Origin: Dromaius novaehollandiae
Lineage: Eukaryota; Chordata; Aves; Casuariiformes; Dromaiidae
NCBI RefSeq assembly: GCF_036370855.1
Contig: NC_088102.1
Coordinates: 38,911,835 to 38,975,834 of the forward strand
Length of the DNA: 64,000 bases
Reading direction: 5' to 3'
Shown here: one piece after another, positions 39,901 to 51,679 of the stretch
Layout of the letters: each line of letters starts with the position of its first letter
How positions within the stretch are numbered: the stretch's first letter is position 1
The notes under the pieces: generated by a model
The model's input: only the letters and a program-made list of their open reading frames with translations
Databases searched by the model: none
Told to the model about the DNA's origin: nothing
Made by a program: the position numbers and the translations under genes

Positions 39901-42900
39901 TCACTGAAAGACAGCCCTCATTTGAGCTGCCTCGAGAGTCACTGCGATGTTGCATAGATCAGCTACGTAATCTTAAACAGGCTAAGCCTTCCAAATAGTG
40001 GATCCCTTAATCATGCCTAGGATGTAAAAGATATGGGTTCCTGCACTCTGCAAGATAGTCTGTAAATAGAGTAGTAAAGCTTTTCCATATGCTTCAGTTC
40101 AGTGTGTGAGAACAGCTCTGCTCTCATTTTTGTAAGCCGGCATCAACTTAGGGTTTTAACTGACAGTGGCACAGCAAGCTGGCTTAAATACAGTGGCGTG
40201 TGTGTGTTCAAAAGCATAGCTATACATTTTCATAGGATATAAATATATGCAGTAAAATGAAAACAACCTGAGTCAGCTGAATAAATAAAACATATCTCAT
40301 CTTCGCTTTGGCCTTCTCTATGGACTATTCAGACCTGTTCTTCACAAAAGCCCCTCAAAATATGTTTTGTCTCATTGGGCTGCAGCAAATACACATTTCA
40401 TTGCGTACAGCCTCCAGCACGATCGGTCACTCCACCAGGTTGTCGACATTCAGTCCTGAGCAGCCTGGCAGTAAACACCCCCCAGTTCAGCTTGCTGAAC
40501 CAGCAGAGTTGTGGAATAAACACTAGCCAGAAAGGTGATTGCCAGAGGACACATCCAAGCAGCCTTTTGGGATAACCCAGAATTAGCAGATAGCGTTTGC
40601 GTCACTGCTTAGCATCTCCCACAGAACGCAGCTGCCTGCCAAAGCGGGATCAGGCCTAATGAGATCAAACGTTCGCAAGACTGAAACCGGCTGCCCATCA
40701 CAGGAGCACCTTGGGGAGCTTAGCATCGCTTCCCTGCCCCAGTGCTGCTTTCTCTGCTCTGCCGAAACCCGATTTTGGCTAATGCAGTTAAATATCTACA
40801 TCAAAGTGCTATACAGACATGCCTAAGCCTTTAGTTCAGTTCACGTATGAGTTCGGGGGAGCCCAGATGGTCCCAGGTGCCCCACACAACAGAACCTGAT
40901 TCTGGCTAGGGCTGCTTGGGGCACCAGGCCTCAGGGACCTGTCCTTTCATTTCTTACCATTCCTGCAGGCGATACAGGTTGCAAAGGACATAGCTACACT
41001 TGTGCGTGTTGTTCCAATGACTAATAACATCAATAAAAATATCAGAATACATTTTAGACTCTGCTGTAGTAGAATCCACAAGAAGCATTCCCTGTCTCTA
41101 ACGATCCCTTAGTTGGAGTTAACATTGGATACCTACTCCTGAGCCAATGGCGAACCCACTGAACATAACATACGCCATCCTGAATTATTCTAGTTTAATA
41201 GAAAATGCCTAGACTTTTCAACACCAAAAACCCCTCCAGAAGCCCAAACATTACTGTAACTTTTGTATCTGCCAAACTTGAAATCTCATAAAATATGCTT
41301 AGCTCAACACAGTCTAAGCTGTTCCCTGTCGGTTTGCACTAGTCATTAGCCACAATTATATTACCTTCTTGTTTCTTTTTTAGTTTTCGTTGCCTTCCGT
41401 CATTCTGCCAGCGCTGAAAGCAGGCTGACAGATTCAGAATTAGGTCATTCCATTTTCCTCAGCTGCTTCCGAGTACCCCCGGAGCATCCCCAAGCTCCAA
41501 GGCTTATTAATAACCCCCTGCTATATTAATGGTTCAGAGACCTCTTCATGTGATTAGCTGAAAACTCCCAAGTGCAAATTATCTGCTCCTGCTGATTTAA
41601 AGATATCAAACAGCAGCCACTGCTTCTTTCCTACTTGCGGGTGGATGGAAGGTCTCGCCTTATTAGCAGTGTGGATATCTCATCCGTGGTTTCCAAACTA
41701 GGAACATGTACACCCCTGTCACACACACACACTATTGCCCGTCCTGTGTTACAACAGAGAAGCCTGCATTTGCACCCAGTACTGGGCAAACAGCAGCTTC
41801 CTTCTGTTCCATATTTAACTGAACACTCCTCCCCTCTTACCACTTATTCTATTTTTGCCTTAGGACCATTGTTTCGCTAATTACTCTTCCACATTTCCTT
41901 GCTTTTAATTCATATTTATTGCTGTGAACCTCCCCTTTTGCTGCTTGTTAATTATAAATATGCATCTTATTACTGCGTTTACTGCACCTGAACCCAAGCT
42001 CATTTGCAGACCAACAGCACCCATCTTTTAGTGCAATTTTTAGACCTTCTGGGAAAACATCCTAAAACTGGTCTCAAGTCAGGGCTGCAAGGTGGAGAGG
42101 AAGAAGACACTGCTACCCTGACACTACTGCCTATATTATACCCTGCTACTGGCAGCAGTGAAACAGAGGTTGTAACTTTCTGTAACCAAGAGCAAGTGAT
42201 ACCGAGTGCCAGTGGGAGAGGGATTGGCGTCCTAGTGGTTCCCCTCTTATTCCTCCCAGTAAATCACTCCTAAGTAGAGCAACGTTTTCAGGAAGGATCC
42301 CTCCCCTGCTTTTCATTGATGATAAAGGGCAGAGCACCCCCATCTAACCCAGCTCCCACCAGCACTCCTGCTCTTCCCTGTGGGGCTTTTTCTGAGTGAA
42401 TAAACACGCTAATCCAGGAAAAACCTATCTAGTTCTCTACCAACTTAGTGAGTTGAACTGGTTCATTGGGAAAGTCCAACAGTGTGGGACTGCGTGCCTG
42501 AGTGCAGAAGAGGTTTCCCCTTTGCAGCAGTGTTGTGCTAATAAACCTCAGCTGCTAATGAAATGATCAGCCTCGTTCTTATTCAGATTTTTGCTTAGAC
42601 TGTTCTTCCCAGCTGTACACAGATGAAACCCTTCCTTTAAGACCAGTGTAATTTTTGTATAGAATGAACAGCTGAGGATATCATTTGGTTTAAGCTTCAC
42701 AAATGTAATCAGCTAAGCAATACACTAACTTTAAGCTCTGTAATAATTTTCATCTGGTGAGATTCAGACTAAAGTAAAATTGCCATTGGGCTAGAAACAA
42801 ACACTGACTTTGGAAACTACAGCGTAAAATTTTAGAAACATCAAAGATGTTTCAGGACCAGCAGCATGAGACCTCAAGCTGTCACTCAAACTGAAGTCTG

Positions 42901-44770
42901 CCCATGTTTGTACAGATTTTCAACTAAATATTATAAGTATTTGATTAATGAGCCATTACTCCTGCTGTCTCCTGCAATTTGTGTGCCTCCAACAAGGTGA
43001 ACTACTGTCCCAACATGCTCGCTACCTGCTAGGAAGTTGGGCCAGAAAAAAATGTGCATCTTTTGCATCCATGTTATTAGTGAGATGAAGAAAAAAGTAT
43101 GCCCTTCCTGGCAAAACGTAAGGTAGATTAAAGCTGAAGAGCTTGCGTTAGGTGGCAAACTGCAAAAGCTTTGATTTTAAAGGTATGTGCAAGTAAATAA
43201 AAATCTCCATGTAAGGCTTTAATTGCTTCCACAGTTCTCAGATAGATCATCCTAGTCAGTCAGTGATTTAGGAATTCAAAATATTGCAACAGACTTTCCC
43301 AGCTTAAAAATAAGTCTGGTACATTATCAGAAATATGTGAGAGCTAAAAAAAGCTCCTTTATGGAAAGAGTAGAGATCTGCCCTGTAGGGCATGCAGAAT
43401 CAATTCTCAATTCTCTCATTGAATTAAAAGGAAAGATAGGACTGCTACTGTTCTCTATCACTGTATACATCTCAGTAAATAACACAAGAATCAGCTTGTA
43501 TGAAAAGGCAACCCTTCATAATTTTGAGAATTTAAAGAGGCACCACGAACAACTTGGAGCAAGTATTTCTTTCTATTTGATGATTGCTAAAGGCTAGATC
43601 ATCTTTCTTATCTCTCTCTAAAGGATAGATCAGTAGGAAACACTTTTCTCATGCTTTGGAGAAAAGCCTATTCAAGGACATAATTCAAACCAGAAATTCC
43701 AGATCTAGCCATAATATACAGGAAATGCCACCAAAGCAAAAAATGCTGCAGTGCCTTGACCAACCTCTGGGGATAGGTTCATTTTGCTTTCTAGCCACCC
43801 GAACGCTGCGAGCCTCTGGATTCCAGCACAGAGGGAAGCAAAAGGTGCAAGGTTCCTCTGGCCGATGCTGGAAGAGTGGAAAGAGCGAGTCAGAGCTGGT
43901 CAAAGGCAAGGGAAACCTCTGTCAAGTGTTTCTTGTAGCTAATCACCATCTATTCAGTTCCCTGCAGGCTGCTGATTTAATGGGTATTCCCTGTTGGATA
44001 ATAAACCTCTGGGCCACCTACCACCTGGACATAGATCATTGCTAGACAGAGCAGTGACTTCTGTTTTCTACAGATAAAGTTGTCTTCAGCTACACAAATT
44101 CAGCTATGTAAAAACACAGCTAAGCATCTACCAAGTGATAGGATTGAGTGTGATAAATCATTTCTGTTAATACATTGTGCAAGGTTTTAACAGCCAGATT
44201 TAGAGCCAGCAGATGAACTTCTATTCAGAACTTAACTGGAATTTAGGATTTTTTTTTCAAATAATATATTTCAAATCTTTTCCCCTTCCCTGTTTGAATT
44301 CAGTTCTGGTGCTGACGCTGCTGTACATCTAAGGAGTTCAGAGTTCACCTCTTTAGTATTCAACCTTAAATGCTGAGCTTAAACCAAAGCTCTGTCAAAA
44401 TAAGCATCAAGCGTTCCTTGAAGCCAGTTTTCTTTCAAATGGCAGAACTTGACCCTTTTACTCTTTGTTCTGGAAGCAGACGGACACTTATACACATAAA
44501 CTTTTTTCCCAAAGAACATATGGTTTCACCATTTTTAAGTTACCAGAAAGCAAAGCATATAAATGTGTAGGAGCCAGTTGGTTTCAGCCGTTAATGGTGC
44601 TGTAAGCATCCATGGCTTGTAAAGGAAAATCCTGCAGACCACTAGTTCATAGCAGTGAGGTCCCGAGGGTAGATTCTACCCAGAAACAGGCAGCTTCGGT
44701 AGTATCTGAACAAAAAAGTGCTAGGCATACAGCCAGAGGCATAGTCTCGCCATGAAGGGCCTGATGGCTC
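33901..44770. other. Intergenic DNA between the presumed DCAF5 3' end and the repeat relic
   Basis: No coding exon or RNA gene was recognised. It contains a 19-A run (39161-39179), a (CA)6 run near 41.72 kb, and an AT-rich unique stretch with homeodomain (TTAATTA-like) and ATGCAT motifs at 41.88-42.0 kb. Open frames, including overlapping ones at 35.5-36.2 kb, show no similarity to known proteins. Confidence 0.65.
39161..39179. repeat. Poly-A run (19 A) with A-rich tail
   Basis: Nineteen uninterrupted A followed by an AAC/AAAAC-rich stretch to about 39212. No retroposed gene body is visible upstream. Confidence 0.95.
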
Positions 44771-44779
44771 ATCAAAAGT

Positions 44780-44848
44780 TTTATTTGCTGACCAAAAGTT
44801 TGATTTGAGGCAGTGCCTATTTATAGGAACACAAAAAATGTTTTTATT
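44780..44848 (-). terminator. Candidate distal polyadenylation signals of DCAF5
   Basis: Two canonical AATAAA hexamers on the minus strand (44848-44843 and 44785-44780) lie 58 bp apart. A TTTTTTGTGTTCC run follows the first by a few bases, as expected of a downstream U/GU-rich element. This is inference from motif order only; a proximal signal at 49441-49436 is the main alternative. Confidence 0.35.
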
Positions 44849-45431
44849 CATTCACAACACCTACTTCCAAATAGGCAGCATGTAAAAGGCAGCTTCAGCA
44901 AAGGGGAAACTTAGATGTGCTTTTAAAGCAGTGACACCACCAGTCTACGTCCGTGCAGCAATTGCAGCACTGTGTAGATATTGGCCTATGCTTGAGACTA
45001 GAACTGAACTGAAAAAATTCTGAAAAATTCATGGGACAGAAAAGCTGAGGCTGCAAGCCATGTCCTAGAACAAACAGCTCTGCGGCTTTGGCACTCATTT
45101 AGGAGGTAGGCATTGTGTGTTTACAAGAAAATAATTAAAAGGAGAAAAAACAAAAAGAAAAGCCATACCCATTCTGCCCATTTGGAAAAGACAGTTCTCC
45201 CACATTCAGGACAAGTGTGATGTATGTGAGGCTGGATAGTCTCTCTCTGTCTGTCTGCCAAAGAACATCATACAAAGTGGAGAACAGAGAATCCTCTGAC
45301 ATTTTCTCATTGGACTGTAAACCAACAGAGATGGGTTCAAGGCCCTACTCCAGTATTTCTGGAACAGTTTCCATTTCCATTCCATTTTGTATTTCAGACA
45401 AAAGAAGGAAAAAGCCCACACCTGAAAAATC

Positions 45432-45500
45432 CAATAGGCTGATGATTAGGACACTCACCTGGAAGGCAGGAGAGGCAAGTTCAAGTCCCTGACTTAAACC
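45432..45500 (+). mobile_element. tRNA-like SINE relic (MIR/CORE-type head)
   Basis: The segment GGCTGATGATTAGGACACTC followed by ACCTGGAAGGCAGGAGAGGC and AGTTCAAGTCC has the layout of a tRNA-derived SINE promoter: an A-box-like GGCTGATGATTAGG and a B-box-like AGTTCAAGTCC about 40 bp apart. The wording 'TTAGGACACTCACCTGG...GTTCAAGTCCCTG' is a familiar dispersed-repeat pattern in amniotes. It lies in the presumed DCAF5 3'UTR, in antisense. It is not a functional tRNA: no complete cloverleaf can be drawn. Confidence 0.5.
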
Positions 45501-45674
45501 AAGCAGGGTACAGACAGCAAGTTCAGATTTCTTACTTCCTATGACAAGACAGAGGCATCAGAGTACTGATTACACTGTGATTGTACTCTCTTTCCCCTTG
45601 AGCTTTCACTGCTTTTGACCTGCACAACCACTGAAGAATACTTTTGCAAACCTATCCCCTGCCATAACCAGTAT

Positions 45675-45692
45675 TGTTTGTTTGTTTGTTTT
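45675..45692. repeat. (GTTT)4 simple repeat
   Basis: Four GTTT units plus a T tail, in the presumed DCAF5 3'UTR region. Confidence 0.9.
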
Positions 45693-46034
45693 AAATATAA
45701 AGAATTGCCATTTTCTTGGTGGAGGTTTGAAACAGAGAGGTCTTGGGCATATTGGTATAGTGCTAGCTGGAATAATTAGTGCAGCCAGGTGCAGTAGTAG
45801 GAGTGCAGTAATGAATTTACAAATTATACATGTATTGGAATTGGCTTATTAAAGAAATCCTCAAGAACTTCAGCATATGCATGTAGTAATTCAGCTGTTA
45901 CAGCTATACACATGCCTCTGGCACATGCCTCTGTGCTCTGCAGCAGTTCACATAGCTCCACAGCTCTGGCAGAAATACCCTGAGAAGCAGAGTGAATGAA
46001 AACAAAAGAAAGCATTGGATATAAAAGGTACCTC

Positions 46035-46049
46035 CCTCTCTCTCTCTCT
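46035..46049. repeat. (CT)7 pyrimidine tract
   Basis: CT dinucleotide run in a longer pyrimidine-rich stretch (46031-46051). Confidence 0.9.
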
Positions 46050-47773
46050 TTAACGGTACAGGCTGTAAAAAGAGACGAAACCCCACTAACTTGGAGCATT
46101 TCAACTCAAAGAAATAATAAAAGTCCCATCTTGCTCTTGAGCACAAATAAAGAGCAAAATAAGTTAGAAGTAAAAATGAAAGCATCTCAAGACCTTGATA
46201 ACATTAAGCCACATCAGCTTCTGAGGGCCACAGCAAGCAAGAAACGTCTATGTATTAAGTAGGATGTGATAATGAAGAAAAAAATTCTTAGTACTGTAAA
46301 ATATCAGGAGTTGCATAGATCTAATAGCACTAAGTACAAAACCTCAGAAGTAGACCTAAATGCATTATTTGCTTGAAACATTTTATGAAGAGCGATTTTC
46401 CAGGTACCAAGTGATGCAGCTTGTAAGCAGGCATTAGGGCCAGGTTTTTAGTAGTTAAGAGTGTGGTTCTATTACAAAACTTAGAAAAAAAAAAAGTGTT
46501 CTTTACACTGCAATTTTTGGGAGAAGATTCTGAAATAGGTTGTCATTCCCAATTATTACTCCAAGTCAGACAGGCTGAATTTCTCAACATACTGTGATTA
46601 ACTGGTACACCCATGATCAAAACCCTGTGCTCTGTCTCAAGGCAGCTATATCTTTCTGCATTTGCCTTGCCTGTAGGAAGGGGACAATGGCAATGGGCAA
46701 TTTCCATTGGATCTACTTCAGAGAAAAATTCAATTTTGTCTCTTTTACTTTAGTTAAGGTCCCAGATAGGTTGGTTTGACATTAGCTTTAAACAGAGGAA
46801 GTTAAAATAGGCAACCATGTAGCTTGCGAGCTTGAGTGTCAAAATAGACTTCTTTAAAAATCAATCTTTCTCTGTCCAAAGTGCTATGAAGAAACACAAA
46901 GGAGAATTTTCTTTTCCCACTGATAAGGTTTTCTGGAGATGAACTGTTTAATCTGGCCTAACAAATTTCCCTATAAATTGCATGAAGAGTAAGGAGTAGC
47001 TAACCTGGCAGTTCAATATTTACATAACCCTATTGGTCCCTAAGTATATGGCATAGATAATCAGAAAAGGTGAAATCTCTTCAGATACCAACTTACAAGA
47101 TTTTCCATTGAAAAGCTCACTTTCTTCCCCCATAAACTGGAAGTGACAATGCCAAATACTCAGCAACACTCAAATGCAGCAAACTACTGGCACATAGCAT
47201 AGGTAGCAACCCAGCGTAGGGGAGGGATAGAGCAGATGCCTAGGCTCAAACACAGAGCAAAGCAATCTGCAAGGAGCAGCTCTTCTTGTTGTTTAACTGT
47301 AGCAGACATACTCTATTTTTTTCCTGTCTTTTCCATATAATGTAGCTGTCTAGTAGTAGTAATGCTGATACCATTTATTTAATGGGAAGGTGAACCCACT
47401 GATTCAGAAGGTACAATTCTTGCATGAAGTTGTCTACTTTCCTGTGAACAAAAGGTTAAGATCATAGCCTACCTTCCTCCTGCTTTACAGAAGCTAGAAG
47501 TAACAAGTATGATGACAACACAGGAAGATGTTTTTGGGAAGCCACAGCAAACCTTTATGCCCAGAGCCTGTAGAAGATTAACACCAAGCTGAGGAGCTTT
47601 TATTCTGCTTAGGAAACAAACAGAAGAGCCAGAAAGTGAGAATGCTAGGCATTCGAGAAAAGACCACGTCAAAGGAAAGTTGAACTCCTCATTTATCAAC
47701 AGTCCAGGCATTCTGCTGGGGCAGGTGGAAGAAGCAGCTATCACAGATGAGAAAATGTTTCCAATTTGAAGAA

Positions 47774-47811
47774 CTTTTTTTTAAAAAAAAAAGAAAAAAA
47801 AGAAAAAAAAG
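47774..47811. repeat. T8-A10 inverted homopolymer and (A7-8G)n tract
   Basis: A run of T is followed directly by a run of A, then two further A8 blocks separated by single G. The T/A junction is self-complementary. It lies in the presumed DCAF5 3'UTR, where the transcript would read T-rich then A-rich. Confidence 0.9.
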
Positions 47812-49873
47812 TTTTGACTTGGCAACTTTGAGACTCTGGCTAACAGAATTTAAAATAAGGTGCTTATACAATCAAGAAAAACACTCCTATAGCCATCTTG
47901 ATTACAGTGATCTAATAAATAATTGGTACAGAATGACTTTTTCAATAAGGTAGTGAAATACCAACTTGTTCTTATTGCCACTTTCAGTGATGTTTGAAAA
48001 CATCCCTTTCCCTTTCAGCCTTCTTACATGCTTGTTAAATACTGCATTACTCTAAGTTCTCACTTAGCAGAGCTGATCAAGAGTGGGAAAACAGCCTATG
48101 GCATACAATCTCTGTAATGTAAACTTTTCAGCTCTCCCATGTTTTTCACCTCTTTCCTCCCTCCCTTACCTTTCCCTCCCAGCATCACTTCTGAGGTTTT
48201 CCTTTTCCCTTATCATCTTTTAACAGGGCATCTCACCTCTTCTCCAGATACTAGGTAGCTGTGTATGTGAAATAATTATCCTGAAATCAGTGCTCAGAAG
48301 CAGTGTACTAAGTCATATCCAAGGCAAAACCCACTATTCCTCAAAATAAGCTAGCCCTTCATGAATACTGGGCTTGAAAGCCAGTGGCAGTTACTAGGGT
48401 CAAAAGAAGCATCTTTTCTCGTCAGCACTGCAAGGCCCAAACATGTGATTTACGTCCTTTGTATGTTGGTTTCTTCTCCCTTTGCACACAGATTCCTCTT
48501 ACCTTGTTGCTAGGGAAGCAAGTGCAGTTCCTCCAACTCACAGCATACCAGAACTAAGGGGACTCACCGTGTATTCCATTAAAAACAGAGTCCAGACAAC
48601 AACGGACCCAGTTCCCTTGAACAGTATGCCAAGTTCATGACATCCAGCTGGCAAAAGCTACTCCCTTGCACAAACTCCGACTCGGAGCTCTGCTATCCTC
48701 ATGACCCCATGTGGGGCTGTTCCTCTGAAACTCTCATACACACACAGTTCTTGCTTAGATGGAATCCATATACCCACCTAGCATTTTAAGTATTTGCAGC
48801 ACAGTGATGGAAAACCACTCCTGACCTCCAATGTCAAGCTGTTTGTATTAGTTTCTACGCTCAAAATGAGCTAAAGAAGTTTTAGCAGTATTTTTCAGGC
48901 TTTACCAAGCGTTGCTGTTAACATGCATCAGTTAGCTTATCCATCCTTCCAGTGTCCTCTCTGCCCCTGCCTCCCAGAGGTAAGCACACAGGGGGAGCAC
49001 AGTCAAGATGCAACCCAGCACTCAGAGCCATATTCTAGTAGCAATGAATGTGTGTGTTAAGCTTACAGAAAGGCATGCTACAATGCCTGATTTTTAATAG
49101 CCCTTGGTTAGAGTGAAGCCTACAGCATTATACCTTCCTCTTGCCAAGCAATCACATTTTAGTATAATGATGATACTGTGTTATTCAGTACTTTTCTATT
49201 AAAAAAACCCACAAAATTGAATGTCACCATGGGAACAGTCTAAAGTTGATTTTTGAAAGAGGCTCATTTCCTATCGCTTTTCTGTTGGCATAAAAATAAC
49301 GTCACTGAACTATATCAAAAGCAAGTGCTTTATGAAATATCTCTACAGATACAAGTAAGTTCTGAAAATATCCTCCTTCATGGTTGCATTTCTTTAGTTT
49401 CTGAAACGGAAGTAAGGGACCAGAAAGGTCTCCTCTTTATTTTCCTCACGAAGAATCGCACCCCAAACTACCACCAGTGTGATCTAATTCAATCATTCTT
49501 CAGTCTCTAATGTGTAATAAGTGTCAGTATGGAAAAATTCCTTCTCAGAAGAACAATTAAAACTTACAAAGCAGTCATCCTAGTTGGTTGACTGAACAAA
49601 CGACACATGTTCACACAAGAATAATTCAGTCAACCGTCTTAATAAGGATTTACTTTAAACAGAACCTTGTATGGGTACACTAGACTCAGTCTCATTAAGG
49701 AGTAAGTTGGATTTTTATACAGCGTGAACCATTGGCAATCTAAAACAGACCCACTGAAGAATGGAATGGAGAATCAAACGCAATGTTTCAGACCCAAGCT
49801 CTATGTGCCTTTAATACTTTTTTTCTTTTTCCTTTTTAGAGAGAGTGCACACTACGACAGACATTTGCATTTA

Positions 49874-51679
49874 TCATGTTTTTAACTTCTTTTCTAAGGA
49901 TGAATTCTCTGAATCCGCATCTTCCAACTCCGCTCTGTGCCTTTTCAGTCCTCCGAGAGACTGAGCGCTCTCACTGCCTGTGGGATGCAAGTCAGCAGTA
50001 TCCTCTCTTGTGCTCACGCTGTAGCTGTTAGAGTCCATTTCAGACAAGCAGCAGTCTTTGTGCAAGGTCACACCCATCTGTACAAGGTTGCCATTATCAG
50101 CATTTGAATGTACCTGTAGTCCTTGAATCACAGTCTCCTGCTCTCCAAAACTCTGTCCATTGTTGAAGCATGAAGGGCGAAGATGCAAGTGGCCATTATT
50201 GTGGTTAACACAGGAAGTCTCAATCCTCTCCTCACCGTCAGCAGTCTGGTTTCTGGAGCAATGAGCAGACATGCTACAGATGGCAACAGCGGAGAATGGA
50301 GGGACCAGCGAGTGATGGCTGGATGCTGGTTGACAGTTCTGACTATTTTTCTGTTCCACAAGTCCTGCAGTCTGAATGCAAGGCTCTTCAGTACAACTAG
50401 TTAGCCCTTTGCAGTTAGCTTTTCCATTGAGCTTTTTAGTCTCAAAAGAAAGTTCTATACCTCCACTGCTGGTGTCTTCAGACGTGTTTTCTTGACCCTC
50501 CATCCGCCGACTGTCACATTCATAAGTCTGACCATTACTAGGATTTTCTATTAAACCACATTCTTTTAAAATTTCTTTGTTGTGGCTTTCAGTAGGAAGA
50601 GACGGGGAACCTTGAGGAACTACTGAACTTAAGTTCCTAGCATCTTCCTTAATTAATGAGTGTGCTGTACCATGTCTTCCACTAGTTCCTGGTTTCCCTT
50701 CATCATTTTCCCCATCTCCACGGAAGGATTCACCATCTTTACCAGCTGAATATGATATGTAAGAATAATGAAGCCATTTGTATGCTTTGTAAATTTTTCT
50801 CTCCACTGCCTCACTGTCTGAACAAGGCGAGGTCCTTTCTTTGAGAACTTCCTTATTGGCTGAACTCCTTTCAGGTGAAGAAGCTGGAGAAGAAGAAAGA
50901 TCATCTACTTTGATCTGGGGGTAGTCATAGATATCCTCACCTATGTAGGGGGTCACATTCTCTGTGTTAGTGCTAGTCCTCTCTTCTTTTTGCACCTTCT
51001 GTCGGCGCCTCAGTGCATTGCGTTGCCTCATAGATGTGCGTCGTTCGTTTAGTTCCTCTTCGTCCTCAGTGCTGCTGCTGCTGCTGCTGGAACTGCTGGA
51101 TTCATTCTCCTCAGGACTCGGGGACCGTGGCCGTGGAAAGAGGTCTGTGTCTAGCTCTGCCTCACAGGTATTTTCATCAGAATCGGACTCATTGGAAAGG
51201 GCCAGGAGACGTTTATCCTGATACTTTCTCAGTGCAGAGAGCCTCTGCTGACGGGATGCCATATCTTCTCTGGCTGAGGGGGATTCAGAAGATCTTAAGG
51301 CGCTCAAATTATAGGCAGTTTCATCAGATTCTTCAGCCACATGTGGTGGGGAATGATGCAAAGAGGCAGAAGACTCTGACTCACTGTAAGCAGAGCGTTC
51401 ACTTACTCCTGCGTGGAGCTGCAGGATGGTGCTCTCACTAAGGTCACTGTCCGAGTCAGAACTCCAGCCTTCGATCTCTCGGCGCACCAGGGAGTCAAAA
51501 AAGGCCATCATTCGTGGATCTTCCTGGACCGATTGGTTGGCATAATCATGGGACAGACCACTACCACTGTTCAACACAAGACTAATGTACTCTTCATGAG
51601 TGTAGAGGCAACGGGAATCATCCTCAATTCTACCATCCAGATCTCCTGTGCAGTCAGGCTGTTTATAAGGACTCCAGAT
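49874..51679 (-). CDS. DCAF5: DCAF5 last coding exon (C-terminal 601 residues)
   Basis: DCAF5 is a WD40 substrate receptor of the CUL4-DDB1 ubiquitin ligase. Work on the human protein links it to destruction of methylated proteins through L3MBTL3 and to quality control of SWI/SNF complexes. The exon opens after acceptor TTCTGTTACAG at 51680 with IWSPYKQ, the last WD40 strand, in phase with the upstream exon, and ends at TGA 49876-49874. The rest is a long, mostly disordered tail. In exon numbering: a conserved helical-looking segment at about 21-75, SDSDSDLSES (74-83), SRQQRLSALRKYQDKRLLAL (142-161), a ten-serine run (194-203) before an acidic EDEEE, a basic stretch (212-231), YIGEDIYDYPQIKVDD (245-260), ERKIYKAYKWL (293-303) with YSYISYS, and KKLKT at the very end with upstream LKRHR as a likely bipartite nuclear signal. 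These blocks match human DCAF5; the linkers differ. No frameshift was seen. Confidence 0.96.
   Translation of the reverse strand: MWSPYKQPDCTGDLDGRIEDDSRCLYTHEEYISLVLNSGSGLSHDYANQSVQEDPRMMAFFDSLVRREIEGWSSDSDSDLSESTILQLHAGVSERSAYSESESSASLHHSPPHVAEESDETAYNLSALRSSESPSAREDMASRQQRLSALRKYQDKRLLALSNESDSDENTCEAELDTDLFPRPRSPSPEENESSSSSSSSSSTEDEEELNERRTSMRQRNALRRRQKVQKEERTSTNTENVTPYIGEDIYDYPQIKVDDLSSSPASSPERSSANKEVLKERTSPCSDSEAVERKIYKAYKWLHYSYISYSAGKDGESFRGDGENDEGKPGTSGRHGTAHSLIKEDARNLSSVVPQGSPSLPTESHNKEILKECGLIENPSNGQTYECDSRRMEGQENTSEDTSSGGIELSFETKKLNGKANCKGLTSCTEEPCIQTAGLVEQKNSQNCQPASSHHSLVPPFSAVAICSMSAHCSRNQTADGEERIETSCVNHNNGHLHLRPSCFNNGQSFGEQETVIQGLQVHSNADNGNLVQMGVTLHKDCCLSEMDSNSYSVSTREDTADLHPTGSESAQSLGGLKRHRAELEDADSENSSLEKKLKT
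51071..51088 (-). repeat. DCAF5: (AGC)6 coding repeat encoding polyserine in DCAF5
   Basis: Six perfect GCT units on the plus strand (AGC on the gene strand) encode six of the ten consecutive serines; the other four use TCC and AGT as well as AGC. It is a potentially length-variable coding microsatellite, just before an acidic block. Confidence 0.95.

Larger units (their letters stand above)
44771..49873 (-). other. DCAF5: Presumed DCAF5 3'UTR (left end uncertain)
   Basis: The DCAF5 stop codon is at 49876-49874, and transcription continues leftward. Minus-strand AATAAA hexamers occur at 49441-49436, 47379-47374, 44848-44843 and 44785-44780. The 44.84 kb signal is followed on the gene strand by a T- and GT-rich stretch suitable for cleavage, and would give a 3'UTR of about 5 kb; I recall mammalian DCAF5 mRNA having a multi-kilobase 3'UTR. 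Shorter isoforms ending near 49.4 or 47.3 kb are possible. The region includes a (GTTT)4 tract, a CT-rich tract and a tRNA-like SINE relic. Confidence 0.4.

Noticed and set aside
45432-45500. A functional tRNA gene
   Set aside because: A- and B-box-like motifs are present, but acceptor, D and anticodon stems cannot be paired. It is better explained as a SINE relic.
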